From NCBI GenBank assembly GCA_026993045.1, contig JALWWR010000004.1:2029-9320 (forward strand): a DNA stretch of 7,292 nt, given 5' to 3'. The notes under the pieces are model-generated. The model saw only the letters and a program-made list of their open reading frames with translations, was not told the DNA's origin and did not search any database. A program made the position numbers and the translations under genes. Shown one piece after another: positions 1 to 7,292 of this stretch (the first letter of the stretch is position 1; the number at the start of each line of letters is the position of its first letter). The DNA is from Thermodesulfatator sp. (GTDB lineage Bacteria > Desulfobacterota > Thermodesulfobacteria > Thermodesulfobacteriales > Thermodesulfobacteriaceae).

Positions 1-1089
1 GATCTCTTTTTCGTCTTCCGTCAGTTCCCAATTAATGTAGACCGCAAAGTCTTCCGGGATCTCCGGCCCGTCCTTTTTCCGGGAAAGGACGTATTTCCGA
101 AAGGTCCTCAGACTCTTGGTTTGAAGCACTACTTCGTCCGTGGCCCGGATCATTTCATACCGCAAACGTTTAAAGAAGTTGTAATCTCGCCGGCGGGCTC
201 CTAAGGGGGGTTCCCTTACGATCCGGTCAATGGTCCCTAAACGGAGATTGTCTTCAGCGGTGAGCCGGAGGTTCCGGGCGCAGCGTTCCACTAGCTCCCG
301 AGGAGGGCGGCCGGTCTTAAGTTTGGCCTCGATGGCCGCCGCCCCTTCCGGGCTTATGACCGAGTAGTAGCCATGGGAGGCCATGAGCCTTAAGTCCGCC
401 AGACCGATGGCCTCGGCTCCACCGGAACCGCCTTCGGAAATAAAAGAAACCATGGGCACCTTGAGTTTGGCCATGGCGTAAAGGTTGCGAGCAATCTGTT
501 GGGCGGCCCCAGGAGGGTCTTCAATGGGATAGGCCCCAGGGGTAAAGATGTAAAAATGGATGGGGATGCCTTCGGTCTCGGCAATTTTCATATAATAGAG
601 GGCCTTTTGGTTGCCCCAAGGCTTGGCGCTTCCCCCGCGCCGGAACTCCTCTCCGTGCCCTTTCTCATGTCCAATAACCATGACCTGGTGGAGATAAACC
701 TTGTCTCCCACCCGGCGGGAGATCATGGCCCGGGCCACCACCACCGCGGGATCAAGATTGTTTTCGCCATCACCCCCTAGCTCGGTGTAGTTGTCATAGA
801 CGTTTTCCAAGATGTCCTGAAGGGTGAACCTCTGAGGATGGCGAGTAATCTTTACGATTTCGTAAGGGGTGAGGGTCTCAGCGGCCCGTTTCTCTAAGGC
901 CTCCAGTTTTTCTCGCAGTCGTTCAAAGCGGGAGCGCAGTTTCTCCGCCGAAAGTTCGTAAAGCTGGTCCTTTAATTCTTGAAAGGCCCCCACCAGGGCT
1001 GAAATTCCTTCCCAGTCTTCGCCTTTAATGTCTCTAAGATAGAGGCTGCGCTCCAGATATTCTGAAATTTCGCGGTGTAACTCTATCAT
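1..1089 (-). CDS. accA: Acetyl-CoA carboxylase carboxyltransferase, alpha-subunit region (partial; runs off the left edge)
   Basis: This is the carboxyltransferase part of acetyl-CoA carboxylase, which moves CO2 from carboxybiotin to acetyl-CoA to give malonyl-CoA in the cytoplasm. The window holds the first 363 codons with no stop. Residues about 10-70 are charged and helical, like the usual AccA N-terminus. Next come the AccA signature HPQRFTLQDIL (84-94) with TELGGDG (102-108), a TPGAYP turn (183-188), the oxyanion-type loop EGGSGGA (219-225) and YSVISPEGAAAI (242-253). The ATG at 1089 is the first after an in-frame TAA and has no good Shine-Dalgarno of its own, so coupling to the short ORF just upstream is possible. 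The frame is still open well after the EPPLGARR segment (293-300), slightly beyond where E. coli AccA (319 aa) would end by alignment. This fits an alpha/beta (AccA-AccD) fusion, but the beta part is not in view. It follows accC, its partner in the reaction. Confidence 0.9.
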   Translation of the reverse strand, partial: MIELHREISEYLERSLYLRDIKGEDWEGISALVGAFQELKDQLYELSAEKLRSRFERLREKLEALEKRAAETLTPYEIVKITRHPQRFTLQDILENVYDNYTELGGDGENNLDPAVVVARAMISRRVGDKVYLHQVMVIGHEKGHGEEFRRGGSAKPWGNQKALYYMKIAETEGIPIHFYIFTPGAYPIEDPPGAAQQIARNLYAMAKLKVPMVSFISEGGSGGAEAIGLADLRLMASHGYYSVISPEGAAAIEAKLKTGRPPRELVERCARNLRLTAEDNLRLGTIDRIVREPPLGARRRDYNFFKRLRYEMIRATDEVVLQTKSLRTFRKYVLSRKKDGPEIPEDFAVYINWELTEDEKEI

Positions 1090-1133
1090 ATTGAAAACCG
1101 CAGACTTTTAGGGATTGTAAATCTCGCCTTCAT
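1086..1133 (-). CDS. Possible 15-codon leader ORF between accC and accA
   Basis: A short frame (MKARFTIPKSLRFSI) fills the 53 bp gap between accC and accA. Its ATG is four bases after AGGGG, a fair Shine-Dalgarno site, and its TGA overlaps the accA start codon as ATGA. That arrangement could let ribosomes finishing the leader restart on accA, which lacks a clear ribosome binding site. The peptide is basic and resembles nothing I recognise. It may instead be chance, or the remains of a longer accA N-terminus split by a frameshift or sequencing error. Confidence 0.35.
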   Translation of the reverse strand: MKARFTIPKSLRFSI

Positions 1134-1137
1134 TAGT

Positions 1138-1142
1138 CCCCT
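1138..1142 (-). promoter_or_regulatory. Ribosome binding site for the leader ORF (and indirectly accA)
   Basis: The minus strand reads TAGAGGGGACTAATG, where TAG is the accC stop. AGGGG lies four bases before the ATG at 1133. It is the best Shine-Dalgarno match in the accC-accA gap. The accA ATG at 1089 is preceded only by GCGGTTTTCAAT, which has none. Confidence 0.45.
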
Positions 1143-2546
1143 CTAAGAGCCTCCTTCTTCTGGGAATCTCAAGATCTGCTCTAGCTGACTTTCTAAAAAG
1201 GGCACATTGGTCAAGAGCTTTTGTCCGCCTGGCGTTTGGCCCTCGATGACTACTTCTTTTAAAAAGGTACGGGCCCGGGCCACGGCCTCAAAGGTGTCCG
1301 GGGCCCAAACGATGGCCAGGGCCAGGTTGGGATCATATTCGGTGGGAATGGTATAAGGGGTGTCCTGGGGCACATGAGTCCTCATGGTGAGCCAAGGATA
1401 GTCAGGCCAGGCAAACCGGGTAATGGTTCCGGCCAAGGGGCGAAAGTGGCGCTGGGTGTCTTCGGCTACCAAACGAAGCTCTATGGCAGTGCCCTGGAAG
1501 GTTATGTCCTTCTGCTGATAACCCAGCTTTTCCCCTAAAGCCACCCGAAGTTGTTCCTTAAGGAGATTGACTTCTCGGCCTTTTATGCGGGAAATCTTGG
1601 CTGAGATCTCGTTTTCTACTTGGATACGGGTGTTGACTTCCATGAGATAAAAACGTCCTTCCGGGGTAAGGAGCCATTCCCAAGTTCCTACATTATCATA
1701 AGCTACAGCCTGGGCCAGCTTAAGGGAATACCGAATAATCTCAGAAAGGATTTCTTCGCTAGAGAAGGCATAGGCTTCCCATTGGGGATCCAGACCAGGG
1801 GCAATCTCAATGCGCTTTTGCCGGCCTGGGCTTTGGATGGTGCAGTTGCGGGTGCCAAAATGGACCAGATCGCCTTGGGGAGTCCCTAAGAGCTGCACCT
1901 CCAAGTGTTGAAAACGCGAGATCTTGGCCTCAATAATGACGCCTTCGTCTCCAAAGAGCCTCTTGGCGTAAGCCCTTATGCGTCTGAAGACCGGGCGCAC
2001 CTCTTCCAGCTCCCGCACCTCTTCGATCCCCATGCCTCCTCCGCCGGCTGAGGCCTTTATAAGGAGACGAGGGTCTTCTTCGCCGGTCTCTTTAAGCCAC
2101 TCAAAGAGCTCTTCGGCCCGGGTCTCGGCCTCGATCTCGTTATAGATAGGCTCGGTGGTGCCAGGGATTACTGGGATCTCGAGCTTCCGGGCCAAGCGTT
2201 TAACGTTGAGCTTGCTCCCCAGATCCCGGATGACCTCCCAGCGGGGCCCAATAAAGGTCAAGGGCCGGGAGCGTTTTACTACCCGGCGGGCAAAACGAAA
2301 GTCTTCCGCCAGAAAACCGTAGCCCGGATGGATGGCCGTGCAACGGGCTTCGTCCGCCACGGCTAAGAGTTCGTTAGGGTCGCGATAGTCGGCAATACGA
2401 TATTTGCGGGCCGCCTTTCGCACATGAAGACTTTCTTGGTCTATCCGGGTATAGACCGCCACGTAGTCCAGGCCTAGTTCCTCGCAGGCCTCCATGATAC
2501 GCAAGGCAATCTCTCCCCGATTGGCAATAAGGACGCGCTCTTTCAT
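1143..2546 (-). CDS. accC: Biotin carboxylase subunit of acetyl-CoA carboxylase (atypical)
   Basis: AccC carboxylates biotin on its carrier protein using ATP and bicarbonate. The 467 aa length compares with about 450 for E. coli AccC. The biotin carboxylase N-domain begins IANRGEIALRI (7-17) and contains IHPGYGFLAED (72-82). The ATP-grasp part has the lysine and glycine-rich loop LIKASAGGGGMG (162-173), K244 in RQKRIE, E290 and E303 as likely metal ligands, and NTRIQVE (305-311) with the catalytic glutamate. The C-domain holds R358. There is no biotinyl (BCCP) domain, so the carrier must be encoded elsewhere. Oddities: the usual VEH after NTRIQ is VEN, the RRHQK segment is SPGRQK, and the C-terminal YDxMxxKL pattern is YDPNLALA. 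The ATG follows the purA stop by five bases without a clear Shine-Dalgarno, suggesting coupling to purA. accA lies downstream. Pyruvate carboxylase subunit A is less likely because the neighbour is an AccA-type carboxyltransferase. Confidence 0.92.
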   Translation of the reverse strand: MKERVLIANRGEIALRIMEACEELGLDYVAVYTRIDQESLHVRKAARKYRIADYRDPNELLAVADEARCTAIHPGYGFLAEDFRFARRVVKRSRPLTFIGPRWEVIRDLGSKLNVKRLARKLEIPVIPGTTEPIYNEIEAETRAEELFEWLKETGEEDPRLLIKASAGGGGMGIEEVRELEEVRPVFRRIRAYAKRLFGDEGVIIEAKISRFQHLEVQLLGTPQGDLVHFGTRNCTIQSPGRQKRIEIAPGLDPQWEAYAFSSEEILSEIIRYSLKLAQAVAYDNVGTWEWLLTPEGRFYLMEVNTRIQVENEISAKISRIKGREVNLLKEQLRVALGEKLGYQQKDITFQGTAIELRLVAEDTQRHFRPLAGTITRFAWPDYPWLTMRTHVPQDTPYTIPTEYDPNLALAIVWAPDTFEAVARARTFLKEVVIEGQTPGGQKLLTNVPFLESQLEQILRFPEEGGS

Positions 2547-2551
2547 GGAGA

Positions 2552-3905
<1,354 letters not shown>

Positions 3906-3934
3906 ATAGGAAAATGGGCCTCTCTGGAACCGCG

Positions 3935-3963
3935 GTGACAGGGCGGGGGATAAAAGTTATATT
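3935..3963 (+). promoter_or_regulatory. Sigma-70-type promoter of the ppcA operon
   Basis: On the plus strand a -35 GTGACA (3935-3940) is followed by a 17 bp spacer and a -10 TATATT (3958-3963), each matching the consensus at five of six bases. Transcription would begin near 3970, leaving a leader of about 25 bases before the TTG start. The -35 boxes of the two divergent promoters are 29 bp apart, so one regulator bound between them could affect both directions. I could not recognise a specific operator there. Confidence 0.7.
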
Positions 3964-3984
3964 ACTTCCAATTTCGAAAGTGCG

Positions 3985-3990
3985 AGGAGG
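3985..3990 (+). promoter_or_regulatory. Ribosome binding site deciding the TTG start of ppcA
   Basis: A perfect AGGAGG lies four bases before TTG at 3995. The alternative ATG at 4022 has no purine-rich site in range. The residues VPRC encoded between the two codons are also familiar from the N-terminus of archaeal PEP carboxylases, which supports the TTG. Confidence 0.85.
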
Positions 3991-3994
3991 AGTC

Positions 3995-5467
3995 TTGAGC
4001 GAGCCCCGTGTACCCCGGTGCATGAGCACCCAGCATCCCGATAACGTTACGGTCCCTTTTTTCGCTGAAGACCCTCAGCTCGGAGGGGAGGACGAGATCC
4101 AAGAGGCCTTTTACGTCTTCTCCCATCTGGGATGTGATGAACAGATGTGGGACTGTGAAGGAAAGGAAGTGGATAACTATGTGGTCAAAAAGCTCCTCAC
4201 TAAATACGAATCTTTTTTCCGGGAAAGGCCCTTGGGGCAGGAACTTTTTTTGACCTTACGCGTTCCGAATCCTTCGGTAGAAAAAGCCGAGGCCAAGATC
4301 CTCCTTGAGACCTTAGAAAGTATCCCCCGTTCCTTCGATGCGGCCCGGATCTTTTACGGCCAAGAGATTGCTCCCATCTTTGAGGTCATTTTGCCGATGA
4401 CCACTTCCTGCCGGGAATTGAATCGGATCTACCATTACTACCGCAACTTTGTGATCGGGAAGAAAAATCGTCGCCTTTTCCCTGGGGACATCACCATTGC
4501 GGAATGGATTGGGGACTTTAAGCCCAAGGCCATAAACGTCATTCCGCTTTTTGAGGACTGGGAAAATCTCCTACAGGCCGATCGGATCCTCAAGAAATAC
4601 CTGCGGCGCAAAGCCATCCGTTATCAGAGGGTTTTTTTAGCCCGCTCGGATCCCGCCATGAATTACGGTTTTCTTTCGGCGGTGTTTTTAAACAAGATCG
4701 CCCTTTACCGCTTGCAAAAACTAGAGATCCAAACCGGAGTAAAGATCTTTCCTATCTTGGGGGTAGGCTCTCCTCCCTTCCGGGGGCATTTTCGCCCCGA
4801 CCGGGTGCAGGAGGTGGTAAAAGACTATCCCAGCGTCTATACCTTTACGGTCCAATCCGCCTTTAAATACGATCATCCTGCGGAGGAGGTCATCCAGGCG
4901 GTGCGCTTTTTGCGCCGTCGGACCCCGGGTTTAGCCCCTCCCATAGAAGAAAAGAAGGTCCTGGAGATCATAAGTCGCTACACCCAAGCCTATCAGAGCC
5001 AGTTGCGCGCTTTGGCCCCGGCCATCAATAAAGTAGCCCGACATTGTCCTCGACGCCGCAAGCGCAAACTCCATATCGGGCTTTTCGGCTATGCCCGCCG
5101 TCATGGAGAAATCACCTTGCCCCGGGCCATTCCCTTTACCGCCGGTCTCTATTCTCTGGGCCTTCCCCCGGAACTCCTGGGGCTAAACGCCTTAAAGCCC
5201 GCGGATTTAGATTTCTTAGAAGAACACTACGCCCATCTTAAAGCCGATCTGGCCGAGGCCTGGCGTTTCTTTTACCCTGACTCTCCTTATGTCCCTCCAG
5301 AACTTAAAAAAGCCCTCTCCCGGCTGGAAGACCGTTACGGTCAGGAACCTGAAAAAGAACATCAAGAATGTGTAAAGGGCATCCTATCCCTTTTAGCCGA
5401 AGATCGGCGGGAGGAAATCGACGAATACCTCTTGCGGGCCGCGGCCATACGGAGGTTTTTGGGATGA
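3995..5467 (+). CDS. ppcA: Archaeal-type phosphoenolpyruvate carboxylase
   Basis: This enzyme makes oxaloacetate from PEP and bicarbonate, refilling the TCA-cycle and aspartate pool. It belongs to the short archaeal-type family (about 500 aa), not the roughly 900 aa bacterial and plant type. From the TTG at 3995 it has 490 residues. Family motifs run along its length: VPRCMSTQHPDN (6-17), SHLGCDEQMWDCEGKEVDNY (43-62), RVPNPSVEKAEAKILLETL (89-107), FLARSDPAMNYG (214-225), VGSPPFRG (257-264), TVQSAFKYDH (285-294), KRKLHIGLFGYAR (356-368) and SLGLPPELLG (387-396), ending in RRFLG. A frame open back to 3698 is the antisense of purA and is not coding. The stop overlaps the next start as ATGA. The family is standard in archaea and known in only a limited set of bacteria, so transfer is possible. 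Codon use looks like its neighbours, so any transfer is old. Confidence 0.95.
   Translation: MSEPRVPRCMSTQHPDNVTVPFFAEDPQLGGEDEIQEAFYVFSHLGCDEQMWDCEGKEVDNYVVKKLLTKYESFFRERPLGQELFLTLRVPNPSVEKAEAKILLETLESIPRSFDAARIFYGQEIAPIFEVILPMTTSCRELNRIYHYYRNFVIGKKNRRLFPGDITIAEWIGDFKPKAINVIPLFEDWENLLQADRILKKYLRRKAIRYQRVFLARSDPAMNYGFLSAVFLNKIALYRLQKLEIQTGVKIFPILGVGSPPFRGHFRPDRVQEVVKDYPSVYTFTVQSAFKYDHPAEEVIQAVRFLRRRTPGLAPPIEEKKVLEIISRYTQAYQSQLRALAPAINKVARHCPRRRKRKLHIGLFGYARRHGEITLPRAIPFTAGLYSLGLPPELLGLNALKPADLDFLEEHYAHLKADLAEAWRFFYPDSPYVPPELKKALSRLEDRYGQEPEKEHQECVKGILSLLAEDRREEIDEYLLRAAAIRRFLG
5451..5455 (+). promoter_or_regulatory. Ribosome binding site of the cysteine desulfurase gene
   Basis: GGAGG inside the end of ppcA lies eight bases before the ATG at 5464. 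It supports this start over an in-frame ATG at 5368 inside ppcA, which would add 32 residues unrelated to the family. Confidence 0.8.
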
Positions 5468-6576
5468 TCTATCTAGACTATAACGCCACCACCCCGGTTT
5501 GGCCGGAGGTCTTGGAAGTCTTTAACTTTTACGCCTCGGAAGAATTCGGAAATCCCAGTTCAGCCCACCCCTTGGGAAGGAGGGCCCGAGAGGGCCTTGA
5601 ACGGGCCCGAGAGCAGTTGGCCTCCCTCCTCGAAGCCCGCCCGGAGGAGATCGTCTTCGTTTCGGGAGGCACCGAGGCCAATCATTTGGCCTTATTGGGG
5701 GTCTTTAAGCGGTATCCCCAGGGCCACCTCCTAGTCTCTCAGATTGAACATCCTTCGGTCTTAAATCCGGCTCTAGAGATCTTCCAGCAAGGCTGGGAGG
5801 TAGATTTTGTCCCGGTGGACGGAAAGGGCTATGTGGATCCAGAAGAGGTGAGGAAGCGGTTAAAGCCGCACACCCGTTTGGTCTCAGTGATGCTAGCCAA
5901 CAACGAGACCGGGGCCGTGCAGCCGGTGGCTGAGATCGGGGCCTTGTGCCGGGAAGCGGAGGTCCTTTTTCATACCGACGCCGCTCAAGCGGTGGGAAAG
6001 ATCCCGGTTTCAGTTAAGGAGATAGGCTGCGACCTTTTGACCGTAGCCGGCCACAAGATGTACGCCCCTAAAGGTATAGGGGCCCTTTACATACGGAAAG
6101 GGCTGACCTTGGAGCCCCTATTTTACGGAGGAGGCCAGGAAAGGGGCTTGCGTCCGGGGACCGAGCCCGTGGCTCTGGCCGCGGCCTTAGGCCGGGCGGC
6201 GGAGATGGCCCAAGAGGATCTGCCTGAGGAGGCCGAAAGAGAGCGCTCTCTCAGGGAAAGGCTCTGGGCCGGACTCCAAGCGATCTATCCCGAGGCCATC
6301 CGCCATGGAGATCCGAAACAGAGCCTGCCCAACACCTTGTATGTCTCTTTTCCGGGAAAAAGCGGGGCGGAGATCCTGGCTCGGGTCCCGGAGATTTGCG
6401 CCTCGACTGGGGCGGCTTGTCATAGTTCAGGAAAGATTTCTCATGTCCTTTCGGCTATGGGGGTCCCCCAGGAAGTGGCCCGGGGGGCGATCCGCTTTTC
6501 TTTAGGCCGGGGCACTACTTTAGAAGAGATCGAGACCGCGGTGGAACTTTTGGCCCAAGCCCTCAAGTCTCCATGA
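5464..6576 (+). CDS. Cysteine desulfurase / selenocysteine lyase-like, class V aminotransferase fold
   Basis: This is a PLP enzyme of the NifS/IscS family, which removes sulfur from cysteine as an enzyme-bound persulfide for Fe-S clusters, thiolated tRNA or cofactors. From ATG 5464 it has 370 residues and opens with the typical YLDYNATTP (3-11). PLP-site residues are visible: GGTEANH (68-74), H96 in IEHPSV, NNETG (146-150), D172 and Q175 in HTDAAQAVG, and the Schiff-base lysine K198 in AGHKMYAPKGIGALY. GGGQERGLRPGTE (222-234) binds the PLP phosphate or substrate. C319 in GAACHSSG is the expected persulfide cysteine. This loop (ACHSSG, then SHVLSAMGVP) looks more like selenocysteine-lyase-like members than E. 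coli IscS (SACTS), so the exact substrate is open. No IscU, SufU or thiI gene is adjacent in the window. It overlaps ppcA and the next gene by four bases each, which suggests co-transcription. Confidence 0.92.
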   Translation: MIYLDYNATTPVWPEVLEVFNFYASEEFGNPSSAHPLGRRAREGLERAREQLASLLEARPEEIVFVSGGTEANHLALLGVFKRYPQGHLLVSQIEHPSVLNPALEIFQQGWEVDFVPVDGKGYVDPEEVRKRLKPHTRLVSVMLANNETGAVQPVAEIGALCREAEVLFHTDAAQAVGKIPVSVKEIGCDLLTVAGHKMYAPKGIGALYIRKGLTLEPLFYGGGQERGLRPGTEPVALAAALGRAAEMAQEDLPEEAERERSLRERLWAGLQAIYPEAIRHGDPKQSLPNTLYVSFPGKSGAEILARVPEICASTGAACHSSGKISHVLSAMGVPQEVARGAIRFSLGRGTTLEEIETAVELLAQALKSP

Positions 6577-7292
6577 TTCGAGAACTGGGAGTTCTTTTAG
6601 TCTTAAAGCCGGGAGACCAAGCCCTTTCTCCAGAAGATCGAGAGGTCATCAAAGATTTCGGTCTAAGGCACTTCATCTTTTTTGCTTCTCATTTTCAGGA
6701 TCCGGAGGCCTTGGAGGAAAATCTCAAGGCCCTGAACTCCTTAATAAGAGGCCCTAGGCTTTGGATGGTGGATCAGGAAGGAGGCCGGGTTCAAAGAATT
6801 GGAGCTCCTTGGAGTTCTAAGCTTTCCGAGCCTTTTCAAGTGGCCCAAAAGGGCGAAGAGACGTTTAGGTCCTGGGTCTGCGCCCTAGCCCAAACGGTAA
6901 AGGCGGTGGGGCTTAACGTAAATCTGGCTCCGGTCTTAGATCTGGCAGGAGAAGAGGCCCCGGAGTTTTTACGAGGCCGGACTTTCGGGGAAGAACCCGA
7001 AAAGGTAGCCCGCCTGGGAGAGATCTTTATCCGGGAACATCTCTTTCAAGGGGTCTGGCCTTGTGCCAAACACTTTCCAGGACTGGGAGGGGCTTTGAAA
7101 GATCCTCATAAGGTTTTGCCTTCTCGGCCGGAGATTTCGGACAGGGCCCTGAAGCCTTTTCGCAAGGCGGTGGCCGCCGGGGTGCCCTTGGTCATGACCA
7201 CCCACTTGGTGGTAGAAAGCTTCGGGCCTAAGCCTGCCACCTTCTCCGAATCCATCTCAAGTCTTCTCAAAACGGACTTGGCCTTTGGAGGT
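6573..7292 (+). CDS. nagZ: Glycoside hydrolase family 3, NagZ-like beta-N-acetylglucosaminidase (partial; runs off the right edge)
   Basis: NagZ-type enzymes cut N-acetylglucosamine from anhydromuropeptides during cell-wall recycling in the cytoplasm. The window holds 240 codons with no stop. The GH3 barrel motifs appear in order: MVDQEGGRVQRI (65-76), GLNVNLAPVLDL (113-124), RGRTFGEEPEKVARLG (134-149) and AKHFPGLGG (165-173), whose lysine and histidine bind substrate. DPH (177-179) matches the Asp-x-His pair that marks NagZ-like hexosaminidases and is absent from GH3 beta-glucosidases. The usual KHFPGHG is KHFPGLG here. The nucleophile aspartate, expected in an SDDL-type motif, lies just beyond the edge. 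No signal peptide is visible at the start, which fits a cytoplasmic enzyme. The ATG overlaps the preceding stop (ATGA) and has no Shine-Dalgarno of its own, so it probably depends on coupling. A diverged GH3 with other specificity is possible. Confidence 0.87.
   Translation, partial: MIRELGVLLVLKPGDQALSPEDREVIKDFGLRHFIFFASHFQDPEALEENLKALNSLIRGPRLWMVDQEGGRVQRIGAPWSSKLSEPFQVAQKGEETFRSWVCALAQTVKAVGLNVNLAPVLDLAGEEAPEFLRGRTFGEEPEKVARLGEIFIREHLFQGVWPCAKHFPGLGGALKDPHKVLPSRPEISDRALKPFRKAVAAGVPLVMTTHLVVESFGPKPATFSESISSLLKTDLAFGG

Noticed and set aside
499..780. Plus-strand open frame of 93 codons opposite accA
   Set aside because: It lies antisense to conserved carboxyltransferase motifs and has no recognisable protein features; GC-rich coding DNA often leaves such frames open.
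1620..1889. Plus-strand open frame of 89 codons opposite accC
   Set aside because: It is a mirror of the conserved ATP-grasp region of AccC, with no plausible ribosome binding site or family match.
1143..2546. Reading the biotin carboxylase as pyruvate or 2-oxoglutarate carboxylase subunit A, given the nearby PEPC
   Set aside because: The gene immediately downstream is an AccA-type (crotonase-fold) carboxyltransferase, not the aldolase-barrel type used by those enzymes, and PEPC is on the opposite strand.
5368..5463. Longer start for the cysteine desulfurase inside ppcA
   Set aside because: The 32 extra residues are a shifted frame of ppcA and match no cysteine desulfurase; GGAGG sits at the right distance from 5464.
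6969..7205. Minus-strand open frame of 78 codons opposite the nagZ-like gene
   Set aside because: It is antisense to well-conserved GH3 motifs and carries no recognisable features.

Overview
The window is densely packed with core-metabolism genes of what looks like a thermophilic bacterium. Both edges cut through a gene. There are six protein-coding genes (two partial), one candidate 15-codon leader ORF, and a single clear regulatory region between two divergent operons. I see no RNA gene, mobile element, CRISPR array or large repeat. Proteins rich in Glu, Lys and Arg, very short intergenic spaces and ATGA overlaps suggest a thermophile. A multidomain-looking AccA paired with an unusual AccC, plus an archaeal-type PEP carboxylase, would suit a lineage such as Thermodesulfobacteriota or a relative. 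That placement is inference from gene content only.

Left half, minus strand, read right to left: purA (3847-2552), accC (2546-1143), a possible leader ORF (1133-1086) and accA (1089 to beyond position 1). purA makes adenylosuccinate from IMP, GTP and aspartate. accC and accA encode the biotin carboxylase and the carboxyltransferase of acetyl-CoA carboxylase, the first step of fatty acid synthesis. The spacing (5 nt, then 53 nt holding the leader ORF) supports one transcript from the purA promoter.

Centre, 3848-3994: a 147 bp divergent control region. Each side has its own sigma-70-like promoter with a 17 bp spacer and a strong Shine-Dalgarno site. These sites fix the starts of purA (ATG 3847) and ppcA (TTG 3995), which differ from the longest open frames.

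Right half, plus strand: ppcA (3995-5467, archaeal-type PEP carboxylase), a cysteine desulfurase/selenocysteine lyase-like gene (5464-6576) and a nagZ-like GH3 gene (6573 to beyond 7292). They are joined by two ATGA overlaps and are probably one operon. PEP carboxylase supplies oxaloacetate and hence aspartate, which PurA consumes, so the divergent pair may be metabolically linked (inference). I found no convincing new multi-gene system. The most notable points are the archaeal-type PEP carboxylase with a TTG start, the atypical biotin carboxylase, the leader ORF before accA, and the unusual cysteine desulfurase loop.
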